Shown one piece after another: positions 19,919 to 28,044 of a stretch of DNA of 64,000 bases. This stretch comes from Acinetobacter baylyi DSM 14961 = CIP 107474 (GTDB taxonomy: Bacteria > Pseudomonadota > Gammaproteobacteria > Pseudomonadales > Moraxellaceae): contig NZ_KB849628.1 of assembly GCF_000368685.1 (NCBI RefSeq), positions 981,907-1,045,906 of the forward strand, written 5' to 3'. Both the position numbers and the translations under genes were made by a program. The notes beneath the pieces were generated by a model, which was not told where the DNA came from, searched no databases, and saw only the letters and a list, made by a program, of their open reading frames with translations. Each line of letters opens with the position of its first letter. Position 1 is the first letter of the stretch.

Positions 19919-20872
19919 ATGATAGTGCTGATCTTTTTGTGCTTTATTGGGGTTGCCCTTATCCTTGCTTTTTTCATGTCTTATGAATTTAGGTTCAAAA
20001 TACTGGATATGTTTAAAGCGCTACTTCCTCAGAGTAAACAAAAACTTCAGCACGCAAAATATTTTGCAAAAAAAATGCATCAGGCCTCTGCCTCGGATCA
20101 ATTACAATCACACTGGCATTTGCAGCAATGGTGGATTTTAATTGCGGGTTTTTTTCTTTTTGGAAGTGTACTGGTGTTTGCGTTTACTCGACCGATTAGT
20201 TCCACCAAAATCGAAGCAGAGTATTTAAAAGAAGTTGATCCACAAATTTATACTTTACTCAATGGTGAAATGCTCACGCCTCCGCCTGAAGTCGATGAAT
20301 CGTTAATTAGTGCTGCAATTGTAGAAGCCAATCAACTTGAACAACAATATGCAAGCCAGCACAGTGAAACAAATGCCCCATCTGCATCTGAAAATTTGAT
20401 GCATCATAATTTGATAGATACCCAATTTGTTGACCGTAAATGGGACAAAATGAATCCGCGCTATAAGCAACGTCTGTTAATGGTCTTTAAAATAATGAAA
20501 GAACGCTATGGGTATGAGCTGGTTCTACTGGAGGGTTATCGAAGTCCTGAACGTCAAAATTTACTCTCAGGTAATCCAAATACCACACGCGCTAGAGGTT
20601 ATCAAAGCTATCATCAATTTGGTCTTGCCGCAGATGTTGCGTTTAAACGCAATGGTAAGGTTGTCATTTCTGAAAGAGACCCCTGGGCAATGCGAGGCTA
20701 TCAACTCTATGGAGAAGTTGCAGAATCTGTAGGTCTAACTTGGGGTGGCCGCTGGAAATCAATTCAGGACTATGGACACACCGAATACCGTATGCCAGGC
20801 TTGAGAAAAACCAAGGAAATGGCTGAGCAGTTAATTGCAGAAGGCCAATTAACTGCCAATGCAGCCAGTTGA
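19919..20872 (+). CDS. tagX: T6SS peptidoglycan hydrolase TagX (M15 D-alanyl-D-alanine-type peptidase)
   Basis: 317 residues. Membrane segments lie at residues 1-22 and about 73-91. The C-terminal M15 peptidase domain shows the zinc-site pattern YHQFGLAADVAF (His and Asp ligands) and YGHTEYR (third ligand), preceded by LLEGYRSPERQ, the conserved substrate-binding arm. TagX of A. baumannii is an L,D-endopeptidase thought to open the wall for T6SS assembly. Last gene of the right arm; it ends 17 bases from the convergent prpF. Confidence 0.9.
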   Translation: MIVLIFLCFIGVALILAFFMSYEFRFKILDMFKALLPQSKQKLQHAKYFAKKMHQASASDQLQSHWHLQQWWILIAGFFLFGSVLVFAFTRPISSTKIEAEYLKEVDPQIYTLLNGEMLTPPPEVDESLISAAIVEANQLEQQYASQHSETNAPSASENLMHHNLIDTQFVDRKWDKMNPRYKQRLLMVFKIMKERYGYELVLLEGYRSPERQNLLSGNPNTTRARGYQSYHQFGLAADVAFKRNGKVVISERDPWAMRGYQLYGEVAESVGLTWGGRWKSIQDYGHTEYRMPGLRKTKEMAEQLIAEGQLTANAAS

Positions 20873-20889
20873 TCGTTTCTCTCACTTGG

Positions 20890-22071
20890 CTATTGAGGAA
20901 CTCGCACAAAACCTTCCATCAAGACCCGTGCACTACGACTCATGATGGCTTTTTTGACTTGCCATTGACCATTTTCATCTTTCATGGCTTGTGCTCCAAC
21001 CCGTAATGTGCCAGATGGATGTCCAAAACGTACTGCTTCACGCTCTCCACCACCCGCAGCAAGATTGACTAAGGTGCCAGGAATCGCCGCCGCGGTACCA
21101 ATTGCCACTGCCGCCGTTCCCATCATGGCATGGTGTAATTTGCCCATAGACAATGCACGAACCAAGAGATCAATTTGTTCGGCATCTACTGATTTTCCAC
21201 TAGAAGCCTGATAGGTTTTAGCTGGAGCAACAAAAGCAATTTTAGGGGTATGCTGACGAGATGCAGCCTCGCTAATATGTTGAATTAAGCCCATTTGCAC
21301 TGCACCATAAGCACGAATAGTTTCAAAACGTGCCAATGCAGCAGGATCACTATTAATATGATCCTGTAATTCTGTGCCTACATAGCCAAGCTCTTCTGCA
21401 TTGAGAAAAATTGTAGGAATACCTGCATTGATAAATGTTGCTTGAAAGCTGCCAATTTCTGGTACATCAAGCTCATCGACGACATGACCCGTTGGGAACA
21501 TGGCTCCCCCATCGTCACCATCATCAGCAGGATCAAGAAACTCAATTTGTACTTCTGCTGCTGGAAAAGTCACACCATCCAGTTCAAAATCACCTGTTTC
21601 CTGTACTTGACCATGGGTGATAGGAACATGCGCAATAATGGTTTTTTCAATATTTTTTTGCCAGATTCGTACTGTACAAATTCCATTTTCAGGAATTCGA
21701 CTTGCATCAACCAAACCATGACTAATGGCAAAAGAGCCCACTGCTGCGGTCAAATTACCACAGTTACCACTCCAGTCCACAAAAGGCTGATCAATCGAAA
21801 CCTGCCCAAAAAGATAATCAACATCATGCTCAGCTTGTTGGCTTTTGGCTAGAATCACTGTTTTACTGGTACTCGATGTTGCGCCGCCCATGCCGTCAAT
21901 TTGCTTGGCATAAGGATCGGGACTTCCAATGACACGTAGTAGCAGTTGGTCTCTGGCAACTCCAGCCACCTGTGCATCTTCAGGTAAATCATCTAGCTTA
22001 AAAAATACCCCTTTACTGGTTCCACCACGCATATAGGTTGCTGCGATTTTTTTCTGAGGAGGAAATTTCAT
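20890..22071 (-). CDS. prpF: 2-methylaconitate cis-trans isomerase PrpF
   Basis: 393 residues. It opens with ATYMRGGTSKGVFF (residues 11-24), the PrpF family signature, and holds the conserved WSGNCGNLTAAVG (about 120-132) and GGATSSTSKTVIL. PrpF works with AcnD, making 2-methylaconitate usable in the methylcitrate pathway of propionate degradation. It is normally next to acnD; here it is alone, convergent with tagX and 34 kb from acnD at 56522. Its own promoter should lie upstream at 22072-22288. Confidence 0.93.
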   Translation of the reverse strand: MKFPPQKKIAATYMRGGTSKGVFFKLDDLPEDAQVAGVARDQLLLRVIGSPDPYAKQIDGMGGATSSTSKTVILAKSQQAEHDVDYLFGQVSIDQPFVDWSGNCGNLTAAVGSFAISHGLVDASRIPENGICTVRIWQKNIEKTIIAHVPITHGQVQETGDFELDGVTFPAAEVQIEFLDPADDGDDGGAMFPTGHVVDELDVPEIGSFQATFINAGIPTIFLNAEELGYVGTELQDHINSDPAALARFETIRAYGAVQMGLIQHISEAASRQHTPKIAFVAPAKTYQASSGKSVDAEQIDLLVRALSMGKLHHAMMGTAAVAIGTAAAIPGTLVNLAAGGGEREAVRFGHPSGTLRVGAQAMKDENGQWQVKKAIMSRSARVLMEGFVRVPQ

Positions 22072-22857
22072 TGTCTCGATTGTCCATATACATTTTTATT
22101 GAGTAACCACATTTTAAATGATTTTGCATCATTATGCGGTGACTGGTTAGGATAGAAATACTAAATAGACATAAAAGGAAAGTGTTGAAATTTGACTAAT
22201 GGAAGGAATAAAGATCAGAACTGTTGCTGCTTTCGTTATCGTTTAATTTAATTGATTATTAACTTTATTATGTAGAATCTTGAGGATGTTTAGGGAAAAC
22301 AGTTCGTTTAACTTCAACCATTATAGCTTTGTAAGCGATAACTTTTGCCTATAAACTCTTGATTTATAGCGTCCTAAGCCGAATCGAGACCTTTTGGGTG
22401 AGTACACACTAACGTTATACGTTTTGGTGCATGCTACTCTTTTCGATCCCTATCACACCCTTGAGATATAGTTTAGGCAGATCGCGCTGGGATTGTTTCC
22501 CTAAAAAATCCTTTTTTTTTGTATATTTGATAATATTTTTCAAATATTAAGAAATTATAGAAAATTATTTCAATTAAACCAATTTAAACCAAACTTATAT
22601 TTCAACAATAGATGTTATTTAGGTTGTTTTTACCAAAAACCAAGTCGAAATTTTTAAATTCATTATTTCAGTGCGATCAAAGACTGTGTCCAGTTCTCCC
22701 TAATTTTTAAGCGATCATAACTACAGACTCATGTAAGTTTGCAAGTGCATAATGAATTGCTTGTTGTTTGAATTTAGGATCTGAGTAGCATTCCTGCGCA
22801 GGATAACTTTTATTTAAATTTCAAAAGTTAAGGTAACTTTATCTTTAGAGAAACTAT
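22072..22857. other. Gene-free accessory stretch between prpF and the first toxin-like gene
   Basis: 786 bases with no convincing reading frame on either strand. It holds a possible small mobile element at 22289-22505 (separate entry). The 22510-22670 part is extremely AT-rich. This is the boundary between conserved chromosome (prpF) and the Rhs-tip region. No tRNA or integrase gene is seen here. Confidence 0.5.
22289..22505. repeat. Possible MITE-like element with short terminal inverted repeats
   Basis: About 217 bases begin with TTTAGGGAAAACAG and end with a near-reverse-complement (TGTTTCCCTAAA). The interior is not coding, is less AT-rich than its surroundings and contains several small inverted repeats. 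The arms are only about 10-12 bases and no target duplication is obvious, so a structured RNA or chance is also possible. Confidence 0.3.
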
Positions 22858-23214
22858 ATGTCTATTATTTTGGCTAGAATCAAAGTACTAAGCAAAATGA
22901 ATAAATTACCTTCTAGAGGAGAAGTAAACATTAAGGATTTGAAATACAGAGATAAAATCGCAGACCCAATTCAAAGACACGCTACGACAAATTTTGAATA
23001 TTTTTCAAAAACAGGAAAAGCTTTGAGTTACATAGGAATTGGCTTCATTGGATACGAATTGTACAACAATCCAAATTATACGATAGATGATGCATTAATT
23101 GATCTAGGGGAAATTAGTCGCTCAGGAAATTCGACTTTATTTACACCCTCTATAACATTCCCAGCAGATAGTTCAGGTAATACTAACTATTATTATCAAG
23201 ACTATAGGAACTAA
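22858..23214 (+). CDS. Hypothetical protein, possible detached toxin tip
   Basis: 118 residues, very AT-rich, no family recognised. It has a short hydrophobic stretch (about residues 58-68, LSYIGIGFIGYEL) and a polar C-terminus. It stands 4 bases before another small gene in the same direction, the layout of a toxin-immunity pair, and lies at the head of a region full of Rhs tips. No Rhs core sequence is visible just upstream, so either the junction was lost or it is an independent gene. Confidence 0.5.
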   Translation: MSIILARIKVLSKMNKLPSRGEVNIKDLKYRDKIADPIQRHATTNFEYFSKTGKALSYIGIGFIGYELYNNPNYTIDDALIDLGEISRSGNSTLFTPSITFPADSSGNTNYYYQDYRN

Positions 23215-23218
23215 ATAT

Positions 23219-23719
23219 ATGATGTTTCTCCGTTGGTTAGATATCAACATATTAGAAGGCGACTCCATAGATGAGTATGATAAGCTTCGCAAAGAGTACT
23301 ACGCTTACTTAGACTCAATTCGTCCACACATTACTCAATCTGTATATAATTATGCTATTGCTGACTGGCATTATGATACGAATATCCATTATTCTCCACA
23401 TGATGCAATCCTTAAAAGAATTAATATGATTGACAATGGTGAAAATGCTTTAGATTTAAAAATCACTTTAATAGGATCATATCAAGACTATATATTGGAT
23501 TTCTCATATCAAAATGTTATTAGTTATTCTATTGACTGCGTGCCAGAATTAGAAAAGACATATGACAAATCCATGAGTATTCATGGTACCTTCCTATGGG
23601 ATTCTATCGAATATGACCAAAAAAATAAATTAACAAAGCACTATATTGTATTTTCAAGTGATACAAAAATTGTGATTTCATGTAAAAGTTTTGATTTTAG
23701 ATATAGGAAAGAAAAATAA
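23219..23719 (+). CDS. Hypothetical protein, possible immunity protein
   Basis: 166 residues, acidic, soluble, rich in Tyr, Asp and Ile; no family recognised. It starts four bases after the preceding gene stop and is followed at once by a terminator hairpin at 23723-23747, so the two form a short operon. The layout and company of Rhs tips suggest immunity. That is inference only. Confidence 0.5.
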   Translation: MMFLRWLDINILEGDSIDEYDKLRKEYYAYLDSIRPHITQSVYNYAIADWHYDTNIHYSPHDAILKRINMIDNGENALDLKITLIGSYQDYILDFSYQNVISYSIDCVPELEKTYDKSMSIHGTFLWDSIEYDQKNKLTKHYIVFSSDTKIVISCKSFDFRYRKEK

Positions 23720-23722
23720 TAA

Positions 23723-23747
23723 AAGGACTGGATTAATCCAGCCTTTT
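23723..23747 (+). terminator. Rho-independent terminator
   Basis: AAAGG and CCTTT flank a perfect 14-base palindrome (CTGGATTAATCCAG), followed by a run of T residues on the + strand, just after the stop of the 23219-23719 gene. Confidence 0.8.
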
Positions 23748-23762
23748 TATTATATCAATTTA

Positions 23763-24060
23763 TGACTCTGGCACTACAGCTAAAACTTACTGGATTGCGA
23801 CCGATGCTCAAAACACTCCACGTCGTTTAATCAATGCTGCTTATGGCACAACTACTGTTTGGGCATGGGATGAGCAATGATGAACAAAACGATTATAGCT
23901 TTGTCATTGCGCAAGGCCTTTGGTGTAGGTACGCCAAGTGTTGAAACGGTGAAGTTTAGCCTGCTTCTCCCAATCCAATACTACAATGAAGTGACTAATG
24001 AGCCGTATACGACGTAAAATTACAACCATAATCTGAGCAGAGATTAAAGCTGCGTAAGAT
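23763..24060 (+). pseudogene. Rhs core relic A (end of an Rhs repeat region)
   Basis: In frame, the start reads YDSGTTAKTYWIATDAQNT and then PRRLINAA and TTTVWAWDEQ followed by a stop; in another frame FGVGTPSVETVKF appears; then QYYNEVTNEPYTT and a stop. These are pieces of the end of an Rhs/YD-repeat core, out of frame with each other. Two non-Rhs interruptions (about 23872-23915 and 24022-24050) sit where an intact core would continue, and the same interruptions recur in relics B and C. It leads into the toxin tip at 24082. Confidence 0.8.
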
Positions 24061-24081
24061 AACCCTGCTCTAGGTCGTTAT

Positions 24082-24699
24082 ATGGAACCAGACCGTATTG
24101 GTTTAGAAGGTGGATTGAATCCTTATATTTATGTTGACTCAAATTCAATTAATAGTATAGATATTACTGGTCTGGCAGCTAGAGTTGTAAATGGCTATTG
24201 GGTTGATGATGGCTCGAATTTCTACACTGCAACAGGTGGCTCATTTACTGATCGGTTGTCCGAGAATTTTGCAAGTGATGTTGTTACTCTAGCGCCTTTA
24301 CCTAAATTTAACCTATTCTCTAATGAAGCCTTCTTTTTTGAAAAAATAACAGCACCCTCAACATTAGTAGATAAAAGCACTTCACTCTCTAGTGCTTCTG
24401 AAAGCGCTTATAGAGCATCAGTAAACACAAAAAACTGGCTCCCTAAAGATAAACATATGATGAATAGTACCGCAAAAAAATATGCAAAATTTAATACTAA
24501 TGATCAATTAATAGTAAAGGATCGAGTAATTGAAGCTTTACGCTCACCAAATGCAACTTTTTTATCTAACGGTTTTTCTTCAAATTCATATCAGGTTATA
24601 ACTAATATGAATAGAGTAATCGGTACAAAAGGTCAGACATCTCTTAAAGTTATTGTAGATAAAAATGGTAAAATTTGGACAGCATACCCGGTAAAATAA
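24082..24699 (+). CDS. Orphan Rhs C-terminal tip with candidate nuclease toxin domain
   Basis: 205 residues. The first 30 (PDRIGLEGGLNPYIY, then SNSINSIDITG) are the canonical end of an Rhs core; the rest is a variable tip. The last 85 residues (from WLPKDKHMMN to VIVDKNGKIWTAYPV) have the beta-strand pattern ending in an aromatic-proline typical of BECR-fold RNase toxins in CDI/Rhs systems; no catalytic set can be proven by eye. The ATG is an internal Rhs codon without a clear ribosome site, and the upstream core is broken, so expression is doubtful. One base separates it from its probable immunity gene. Confidence 0.65.
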   Translation: MEPDRIGLEGGLNPYIYVDSNSINSIDITGLAARVVNGYWVDDGSNFYTATGGSFTDRLSENFASDVVTLAPLPKFNLFSNEAFFFEKITAPSTLVDKSTSLSSASESAYRASVNTKNWLPKDKHMMNSTAKKYAKFNTNDQLIVKDRVIEALRSPNATFLSNGFSSNSYQVITNMNRVIGTKGQTSLKVIVDKNGKIWTAYPVK

Positions 24700-24700
24700 T

Positions 24701-25093
24701 ATGAAAATTTCTTACAAAATCACACAAGGTCCTCAAAGCTCCATTATAAATCCTATTGTTGCATCAGAAATTGAAGGCACCTTAAGGATAGAGGTTAAAA
24801 ATAATACAATTTTCAACGAAGAAGATATACTGTTATTGGAATTTGCTATTTACATTAAAAAATGGCTTGATAGCGATAAAGACTCAAATTTTATATATGA
24901 ATCTATGGAATTTGAGGAAAAACCTATTCTGTCATTCGAAAAAAAGGAGGACAAATTATGGAAAATCAACTCGGTTTGGTTTAACCAAGATCAAAGTGAT
25001 ATTTATGTATCACACCCAGAGTTAATAAATGCTTGCACTAATTTTATTGATGACTTTACAAGTGAATTTAAAGGTATAACTTTTCAGTATTAA
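24701..25093 (+). CDS. Probable immunity protein for the 24082-24699 tip
   Basis: 130 residues, acidic (many Glu and Asp), soluble, no signal peptide. It starts one base after the toxin tip stop, the standard arrangement for polymorphic toxins, and ends in a strong terminator at 25099-25131. The frame is intact, as expected when an immunity gene is retained after its toxin is silenced. Family not recognised. Confidence 0.6.
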   Translation: MKISYKITQGPQSSIINPIVASEIEGTLRIEVKNNTIFNEEDILLLEFAIYIKKWLDSDKDSNFIYESMEFEEKPILSFEKKEDKLWKINSVWFNQDQSDIYVSHPELINACTNFIDDFTSEFKGITFQY

Positions 25094-25098
25094 TTAGC

Positions 25099-25131
25099 AA
25101 AATATCCCATCATTACAAGATGGGATATTTT
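25099..25131 (+). terminator. Rho-independent terminator
   Basis: Perfect inverted repeat with 13-base arms (AAAATATCCCATC / GATGGGATATTTT) six bases after the preceding stop. The flanking A and T runs allow termination in either direction. Confidence 0.8.
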
Positions 25132-25360
25132 CAATCAAAAAACTATCAAACCATTACTGGTAAAAGCACAACTTATACTTATAACCTACTTAAAAATTTA
25201 AACTCAGAAATCGACCCTGATAGCAAAAATATCTCATAAATTTATGAAATTAAATGGTAAGCCTTTAAAACTTCTTCCATTAAAGAGCTTTCTTAACAAG
25301 TGAAATTGCACCTGTAACATCGCTCAATATGAACTATCCCGGTAATATTTAGTATTGGAC

Positions 25361-25519
25361 TGGATTAAAGAAATTCAACCATTACTGAAAGGAACATATA
25401 TTCCCAAATCATTTGAAATGGCAACCAATACTAGAAATGTATGGATTCATCCTTCCAGTACCAGGATTAATTCCTATTATTCCTTAAAACTCAATATAAA
25501 AGATGGCTTTATAACATAA
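25361..25519 (+). pseudogene. C-terminal fragment of a toxin tip
   Basis: An open frame without a proper start reads WIKEIQPLLKGTYIPKSFEM, then NTRNVWIHPSSTR, up to a stop at 25517. The pattern of a small residue-rich run followed by VWxHPxxT is common at the very end of Rhs/CDI toxin domains. Upstream (25134-25360) no frame continues it, so the body of the toxin is lost. It directly precedes the 25548 gene, which may be its orphan immunity gene. Confidence 0.5.
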
Positions 25520-25531
25520 GTCATCTTTTAT
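25496..25531 (+). terminator. Hairpin before the 25548 gene
   Basis: ATAAAAGATG and CATCTTTTAT form a 10-base-pair stem with a 16-base loop that overlaps the end of the toxin fragment. It may act as a weak terminator; the T-run is short. Confidence 0.4.
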
Positions 25532-25547
25532 ACAAAGGATAATCACT

Positions 25548-26390
25548 ATGGACCAAATTGATCTTTTCAAAAAATATTTTAATAATTTTCTTTTAGAAAA
25601 TTCAGAAAAAATGTTAAGCCGTGCTCTTATTATATCCACACTGAATGAAAATTGTTATCTACTTATGAATGCATTTAAACTATGTGAATATGAAGATGAT
25701 AGGATTGTTTTTTATGGGGAATCTATGAAGAATAGAATAGAAAGATTATTTAATGAAGTGATGAAATATTCATATACCATCAGCAAACCTTCTGATTTTT
25801 TTACAAACGAATATGATTCAAATTTTGATAAAAAATTTGATTTCATAAGAAAAATACCTGATGACTATTATTTAAAATTCAATATTTATCAAAAAAAATT
25901 ATATGAATATTACTGGAACAACCTAAATTCGGAGAAGAAATTTTTTTTCAGTGAAAAAACAAAAAAATATATAAAGATTAATGGAGAAGCTTACGCAAAT
26001 TTTTTACATTTTTCTTTAGGAAAAGAATTTTCTATAGTAAAAACTAAAGGAAATTTTATTATAAAGAAATACATTAAAGAAGACACTTATTTTTTCATAG
26101 AAATAAATACAAAATGCATCAATAAAGAAATAGAAAAATATGGAAGATTACCTCCATTTCCAATTTTCATTATAGGAGGAATGTATATTGATTCATATCA
26201 ATTTATATTTAATAGGATTGACCATCCTGCCATAGAAAATCTTGGTTTTCAACACGGATTATACCAAGAAGGTATATCTTCAGAACTAAAATGGTTATTT
26301 ATTCTTTGTGATATATCTGCATATTATATAAAAATGTGTTTTGATTTCTATGAAGAAAGTCTTTTATCCTATATAAAAAAATATAGTTAA
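25548..26390 (+). CDS. Hypothetical protein, possible orphan immunity gene
   Basis: 280 residues from an ATG with AAGGA upstream. Very rich in Lys, Phe, Tyr, Ile and Asn, much more AT-biased than the T6SS genes. No membrane segment strong enough to call and no known motif; the C-terminus (SSELKWLFILCDISAYYIKM) is amphipathic. It follows the toxin fragment at 25361-25519 and is followed within 10 bases by Rhs core relic B, so it occupies the immunity slot of a tip-immunity cassette. Confidence 0.55.
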   Translation: MDQIDLFKKYFNNFLLENSEKMLSRALIISTLNENCYLLMNAFKLCEYEDDRIVFYGESMKNRIERLFNEVMKYSYTISKPSDFFTNEYDSNFDKKFDFIRKIPDDYYLKFNIYQKKLYEYYWNNLNSEKKFFFSEKTKKYIKINGEAYANFLHFSLGKEFSIVKTKGNFIIKKYIKEDTYFFIEINTKCINKEIEKYGRLPPFPIFIIGGMYIDSYQFIFNRIDHPAIENLGFQHGLYQEGISSELKWLFILCDISAYYIKMCFDFYEESLLSYIKKYS

Positions 26391-26399
26391 TTTGTTTAT

Positions 26400-26819
26400 A
26401 ACGAAAACAGTCACTTGATTGGTGAATACAATGCTGATGGTGTGCCACTGGTTAAATATATATGCTTAGGCGATAAGCCTGTTGCAGCAACCTATGGCGC
26501 GGGTACTACAGCAAAAACTTACTGGATCACAACCGATGCTCAAAATACTCCACGTCGTTTAATCAATGCTGCTGATGGCACAACTACTGTTTGGGCATGG
26601 GATGAGCAATGATGAACAAAACGATTATAGCTTTGTCATTGCGCAAGGCCTTTCGTGTAGGTACGCCAAGTGTTGAGACTGTGAAGTTTAATTTCCGCTT
26701 CCCAGGTCAGTACTATGATGAAGTGACTAATGAGCCGTATACGGCGTAAAATTACAACCATAATCTGAGCAGAGATTAAAGCTGCGTAAGATAACCCTGT
26801 ACTAATTTGTTATGTGTAA
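26400..26819 (+). pseudogene. Rhs core relic B (longest of the three)
   Basis: It begins in frame with NENSHLIGEYNADGVPLVKY, then GDKPVAATYGAGTTAKTYW and PRRLINAADGTTTVWAWDEQ, then a stop. After the first interruption the frame shifts to RVGTPSVETVKFNFRFPGQ and YYDEVTNEPYTA and a stop. The second interruption follows, and a C-to-T-like change gives TAA at 26817, where an intact core would read a Gln codon (QSDRIGL). Nearly identical to relic A over the shared part, including both interruptions. Confidence 0.85.
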
Positions 26820-27503
26820 TCTGACCGTATTGGTTTACAAGGCGGATTGAATCCTTACATCTATGCCAATGGAAATCCTATTAATAGTGTAGACTCATCT
26901 GGACTATACACTACTATTAATCAGGGATTTCAATATGGTTTAAGCCAATTAGGCATAGGTAACTATAATATCATGAATGATAAGTATGCTTTTGTTTATT
27001 ATAACCGTTTTACTATTCAATTTTTATCACGAGAATATGACTTATCACCTATCTTATTAGCGGGCATAGCATTCAATGAATATAGGGGCATGCCATCAAT
27101 TATGGATACTATTGCTTGGACAGTTAGAAGTGCAAATAAAGTTTTTGCCAATTTAACAGGTTATGAAAGTAGTATAAAAACTCTTGCCAAAGACCCTGGA
27201 AAAACTTCTATAGGAGATACATCCGTTCAGCTCCGACATTTTACTGATAGTTCTATTAAAAGCCAAGCAGAGGCTTTATATCAGATTAATAGAACTGGAT
27301 ATAATGCTACAAATAGATCACTATTGAATTCTGCAATCTTATTAGACCAAATTAGAAAAGACCTCTATCCTAATATTAGTGGAATTGAATTAACTAAAGA
27401 GCAAAATATTCGAATCTTAAATATGTACAATGGACCAGGGAAAAACAGTTATGGTGAATCAGTATTTAAGAGATATAACCAAATTATGGGAGCTTTAAAA
27501 TGA
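26820..27503 (+). CDS. Orphan Rhs tip with lysozyme-like (muramidase) toxin domain
   Basis: The frame is open from 26820 (SDRIGLQGGLNPYIYANGNP) with the first usable start a TTG at 26847, inside the Rhs core end, so it was made for translation as part of a longer Rhs protein. The tip of about 190 residues holds SPILLAGIAFNEYRGMP (a helix with the candidate catalytic Glu) and TSIGDTSVQLRHF, the pattern of lysozyme/transglycosylase-like effectors that cut peptidoglycan. No signal peptide. The partner at 27500 is a membrane protein, as expected for a periplasmic toxin. Confidence 0.6.
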   Translation, partial: SDRIGLQGGLNPYIYANGNPINSVDSSGLYTTINQGFQYGLSQLGIGNYNIMNDKYAFVYYNRFTIQFLSREYDLSPILLAGIAFNEYRGMPSIMDTIAWTVRSANKVFANLTGYESSIKTLAKDPGKTSIGDTSVQLRHFTDSSIKSQAEALYQINRTGYNATNRSLLNSAILLDQIRKDLYPNISGIELTKEQNIRILNMYNGPGKNSYGESVFKRYNQIMGALK

Positions 27504-27790
27504 GAAAATTGTTTAATATTACTTTTTTATTTTTTTTAATTCTTCTAATATGTGCGTATACAAAATATCACTACTTATACTATAATATAGTAAATTTAAA
27601 TATGTATGAAAAAGAAGGTTTGGTAACAATAACTTTTATTTCAATATTAGTATTTTTATTTACTATTCCATTTTTTCTTCTTACCAACAAAGAAGGTAAT
27701 TTAAAAAAAATTAAAATTATATTATATATAGTTTATTTAATAACAATGAGCAGTTTTATTTATTTATACTTCCCAAAACAATATATATAA
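27500..27790 (+). CDS. Probable membrane immunity protein for the muramidase-like tip
   Basis: 96 residues; the ATG overlaps the toxin TGA (ATGA), so translation is coupled. Three hydrophobic segments are visible (about residues 5-22, 43-61 and 73-91). An inner-membrane immunity protein fits a toxin acting on the wall. No family recognised. A hairpin at 27797-27824 follows the stop. Confidence 0.6.
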   Translation: MRKLFNITFLFFLILLICAYTKYHYLYYNIVNLNMYEKEGLVTITFISILVFLFTIPFFLLTNKEGNLKKIKIILYIVYLITMSSFIYLYFPKQYI

Positions 27791-27796
27791 CCATAG

Positions 27797-27824
27797 TGAT
27801 TTCACTACTTTTGTAGTGGAATCA
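27797..27824 (+). terminator. Hairpin terminator
   Basis: Inverted repeat of about 12-base arms (TGATTTCACTAC / GTAGTGGAATCA, one mismatch) with a 4-base loop just after the membrane immunity gene. The following T-run is weak. Confidence 0.55.
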
Positions 27825-27904
27825 GATTTAATTCGACTCTTTTTAAATCATTAGATTGTTAAGCACTTTCTACAGAATCTATCTATAACAAAATGACTGA
27901 GCAA

Positions 27905-28044
27905 TCAGATTGTGAAGTTTAATTTCCGCTTCCGAGGTCAGTACTATGATGAAGTGACTAATGAGCCATATACGGCGTAAAATTACAACCATAATCTGAG
28001 CAGAGATTAAAGCTGCGTAAGATAACCCTGCTCTAGGTCGTTAT
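27905..28044 (+). pseudogene. Rhs core relic C
   Basis: It starts abruptly with the VKFNFRFRGQYYDEVTNEPY part of the core, lacking the first interruption and everything before it. A stop follows, then the second interruption identical to relics A and B, then NPALGRY leading into the tip at 28045. Its left end (27880-27905) is the junction where cassette B ends. Confidence 0.8.

Noticed and set aside
21442..21852. 136-codon frame opposite prpF
   Set aside because: Antisense shadow; prpF is intact and clearly recognised.
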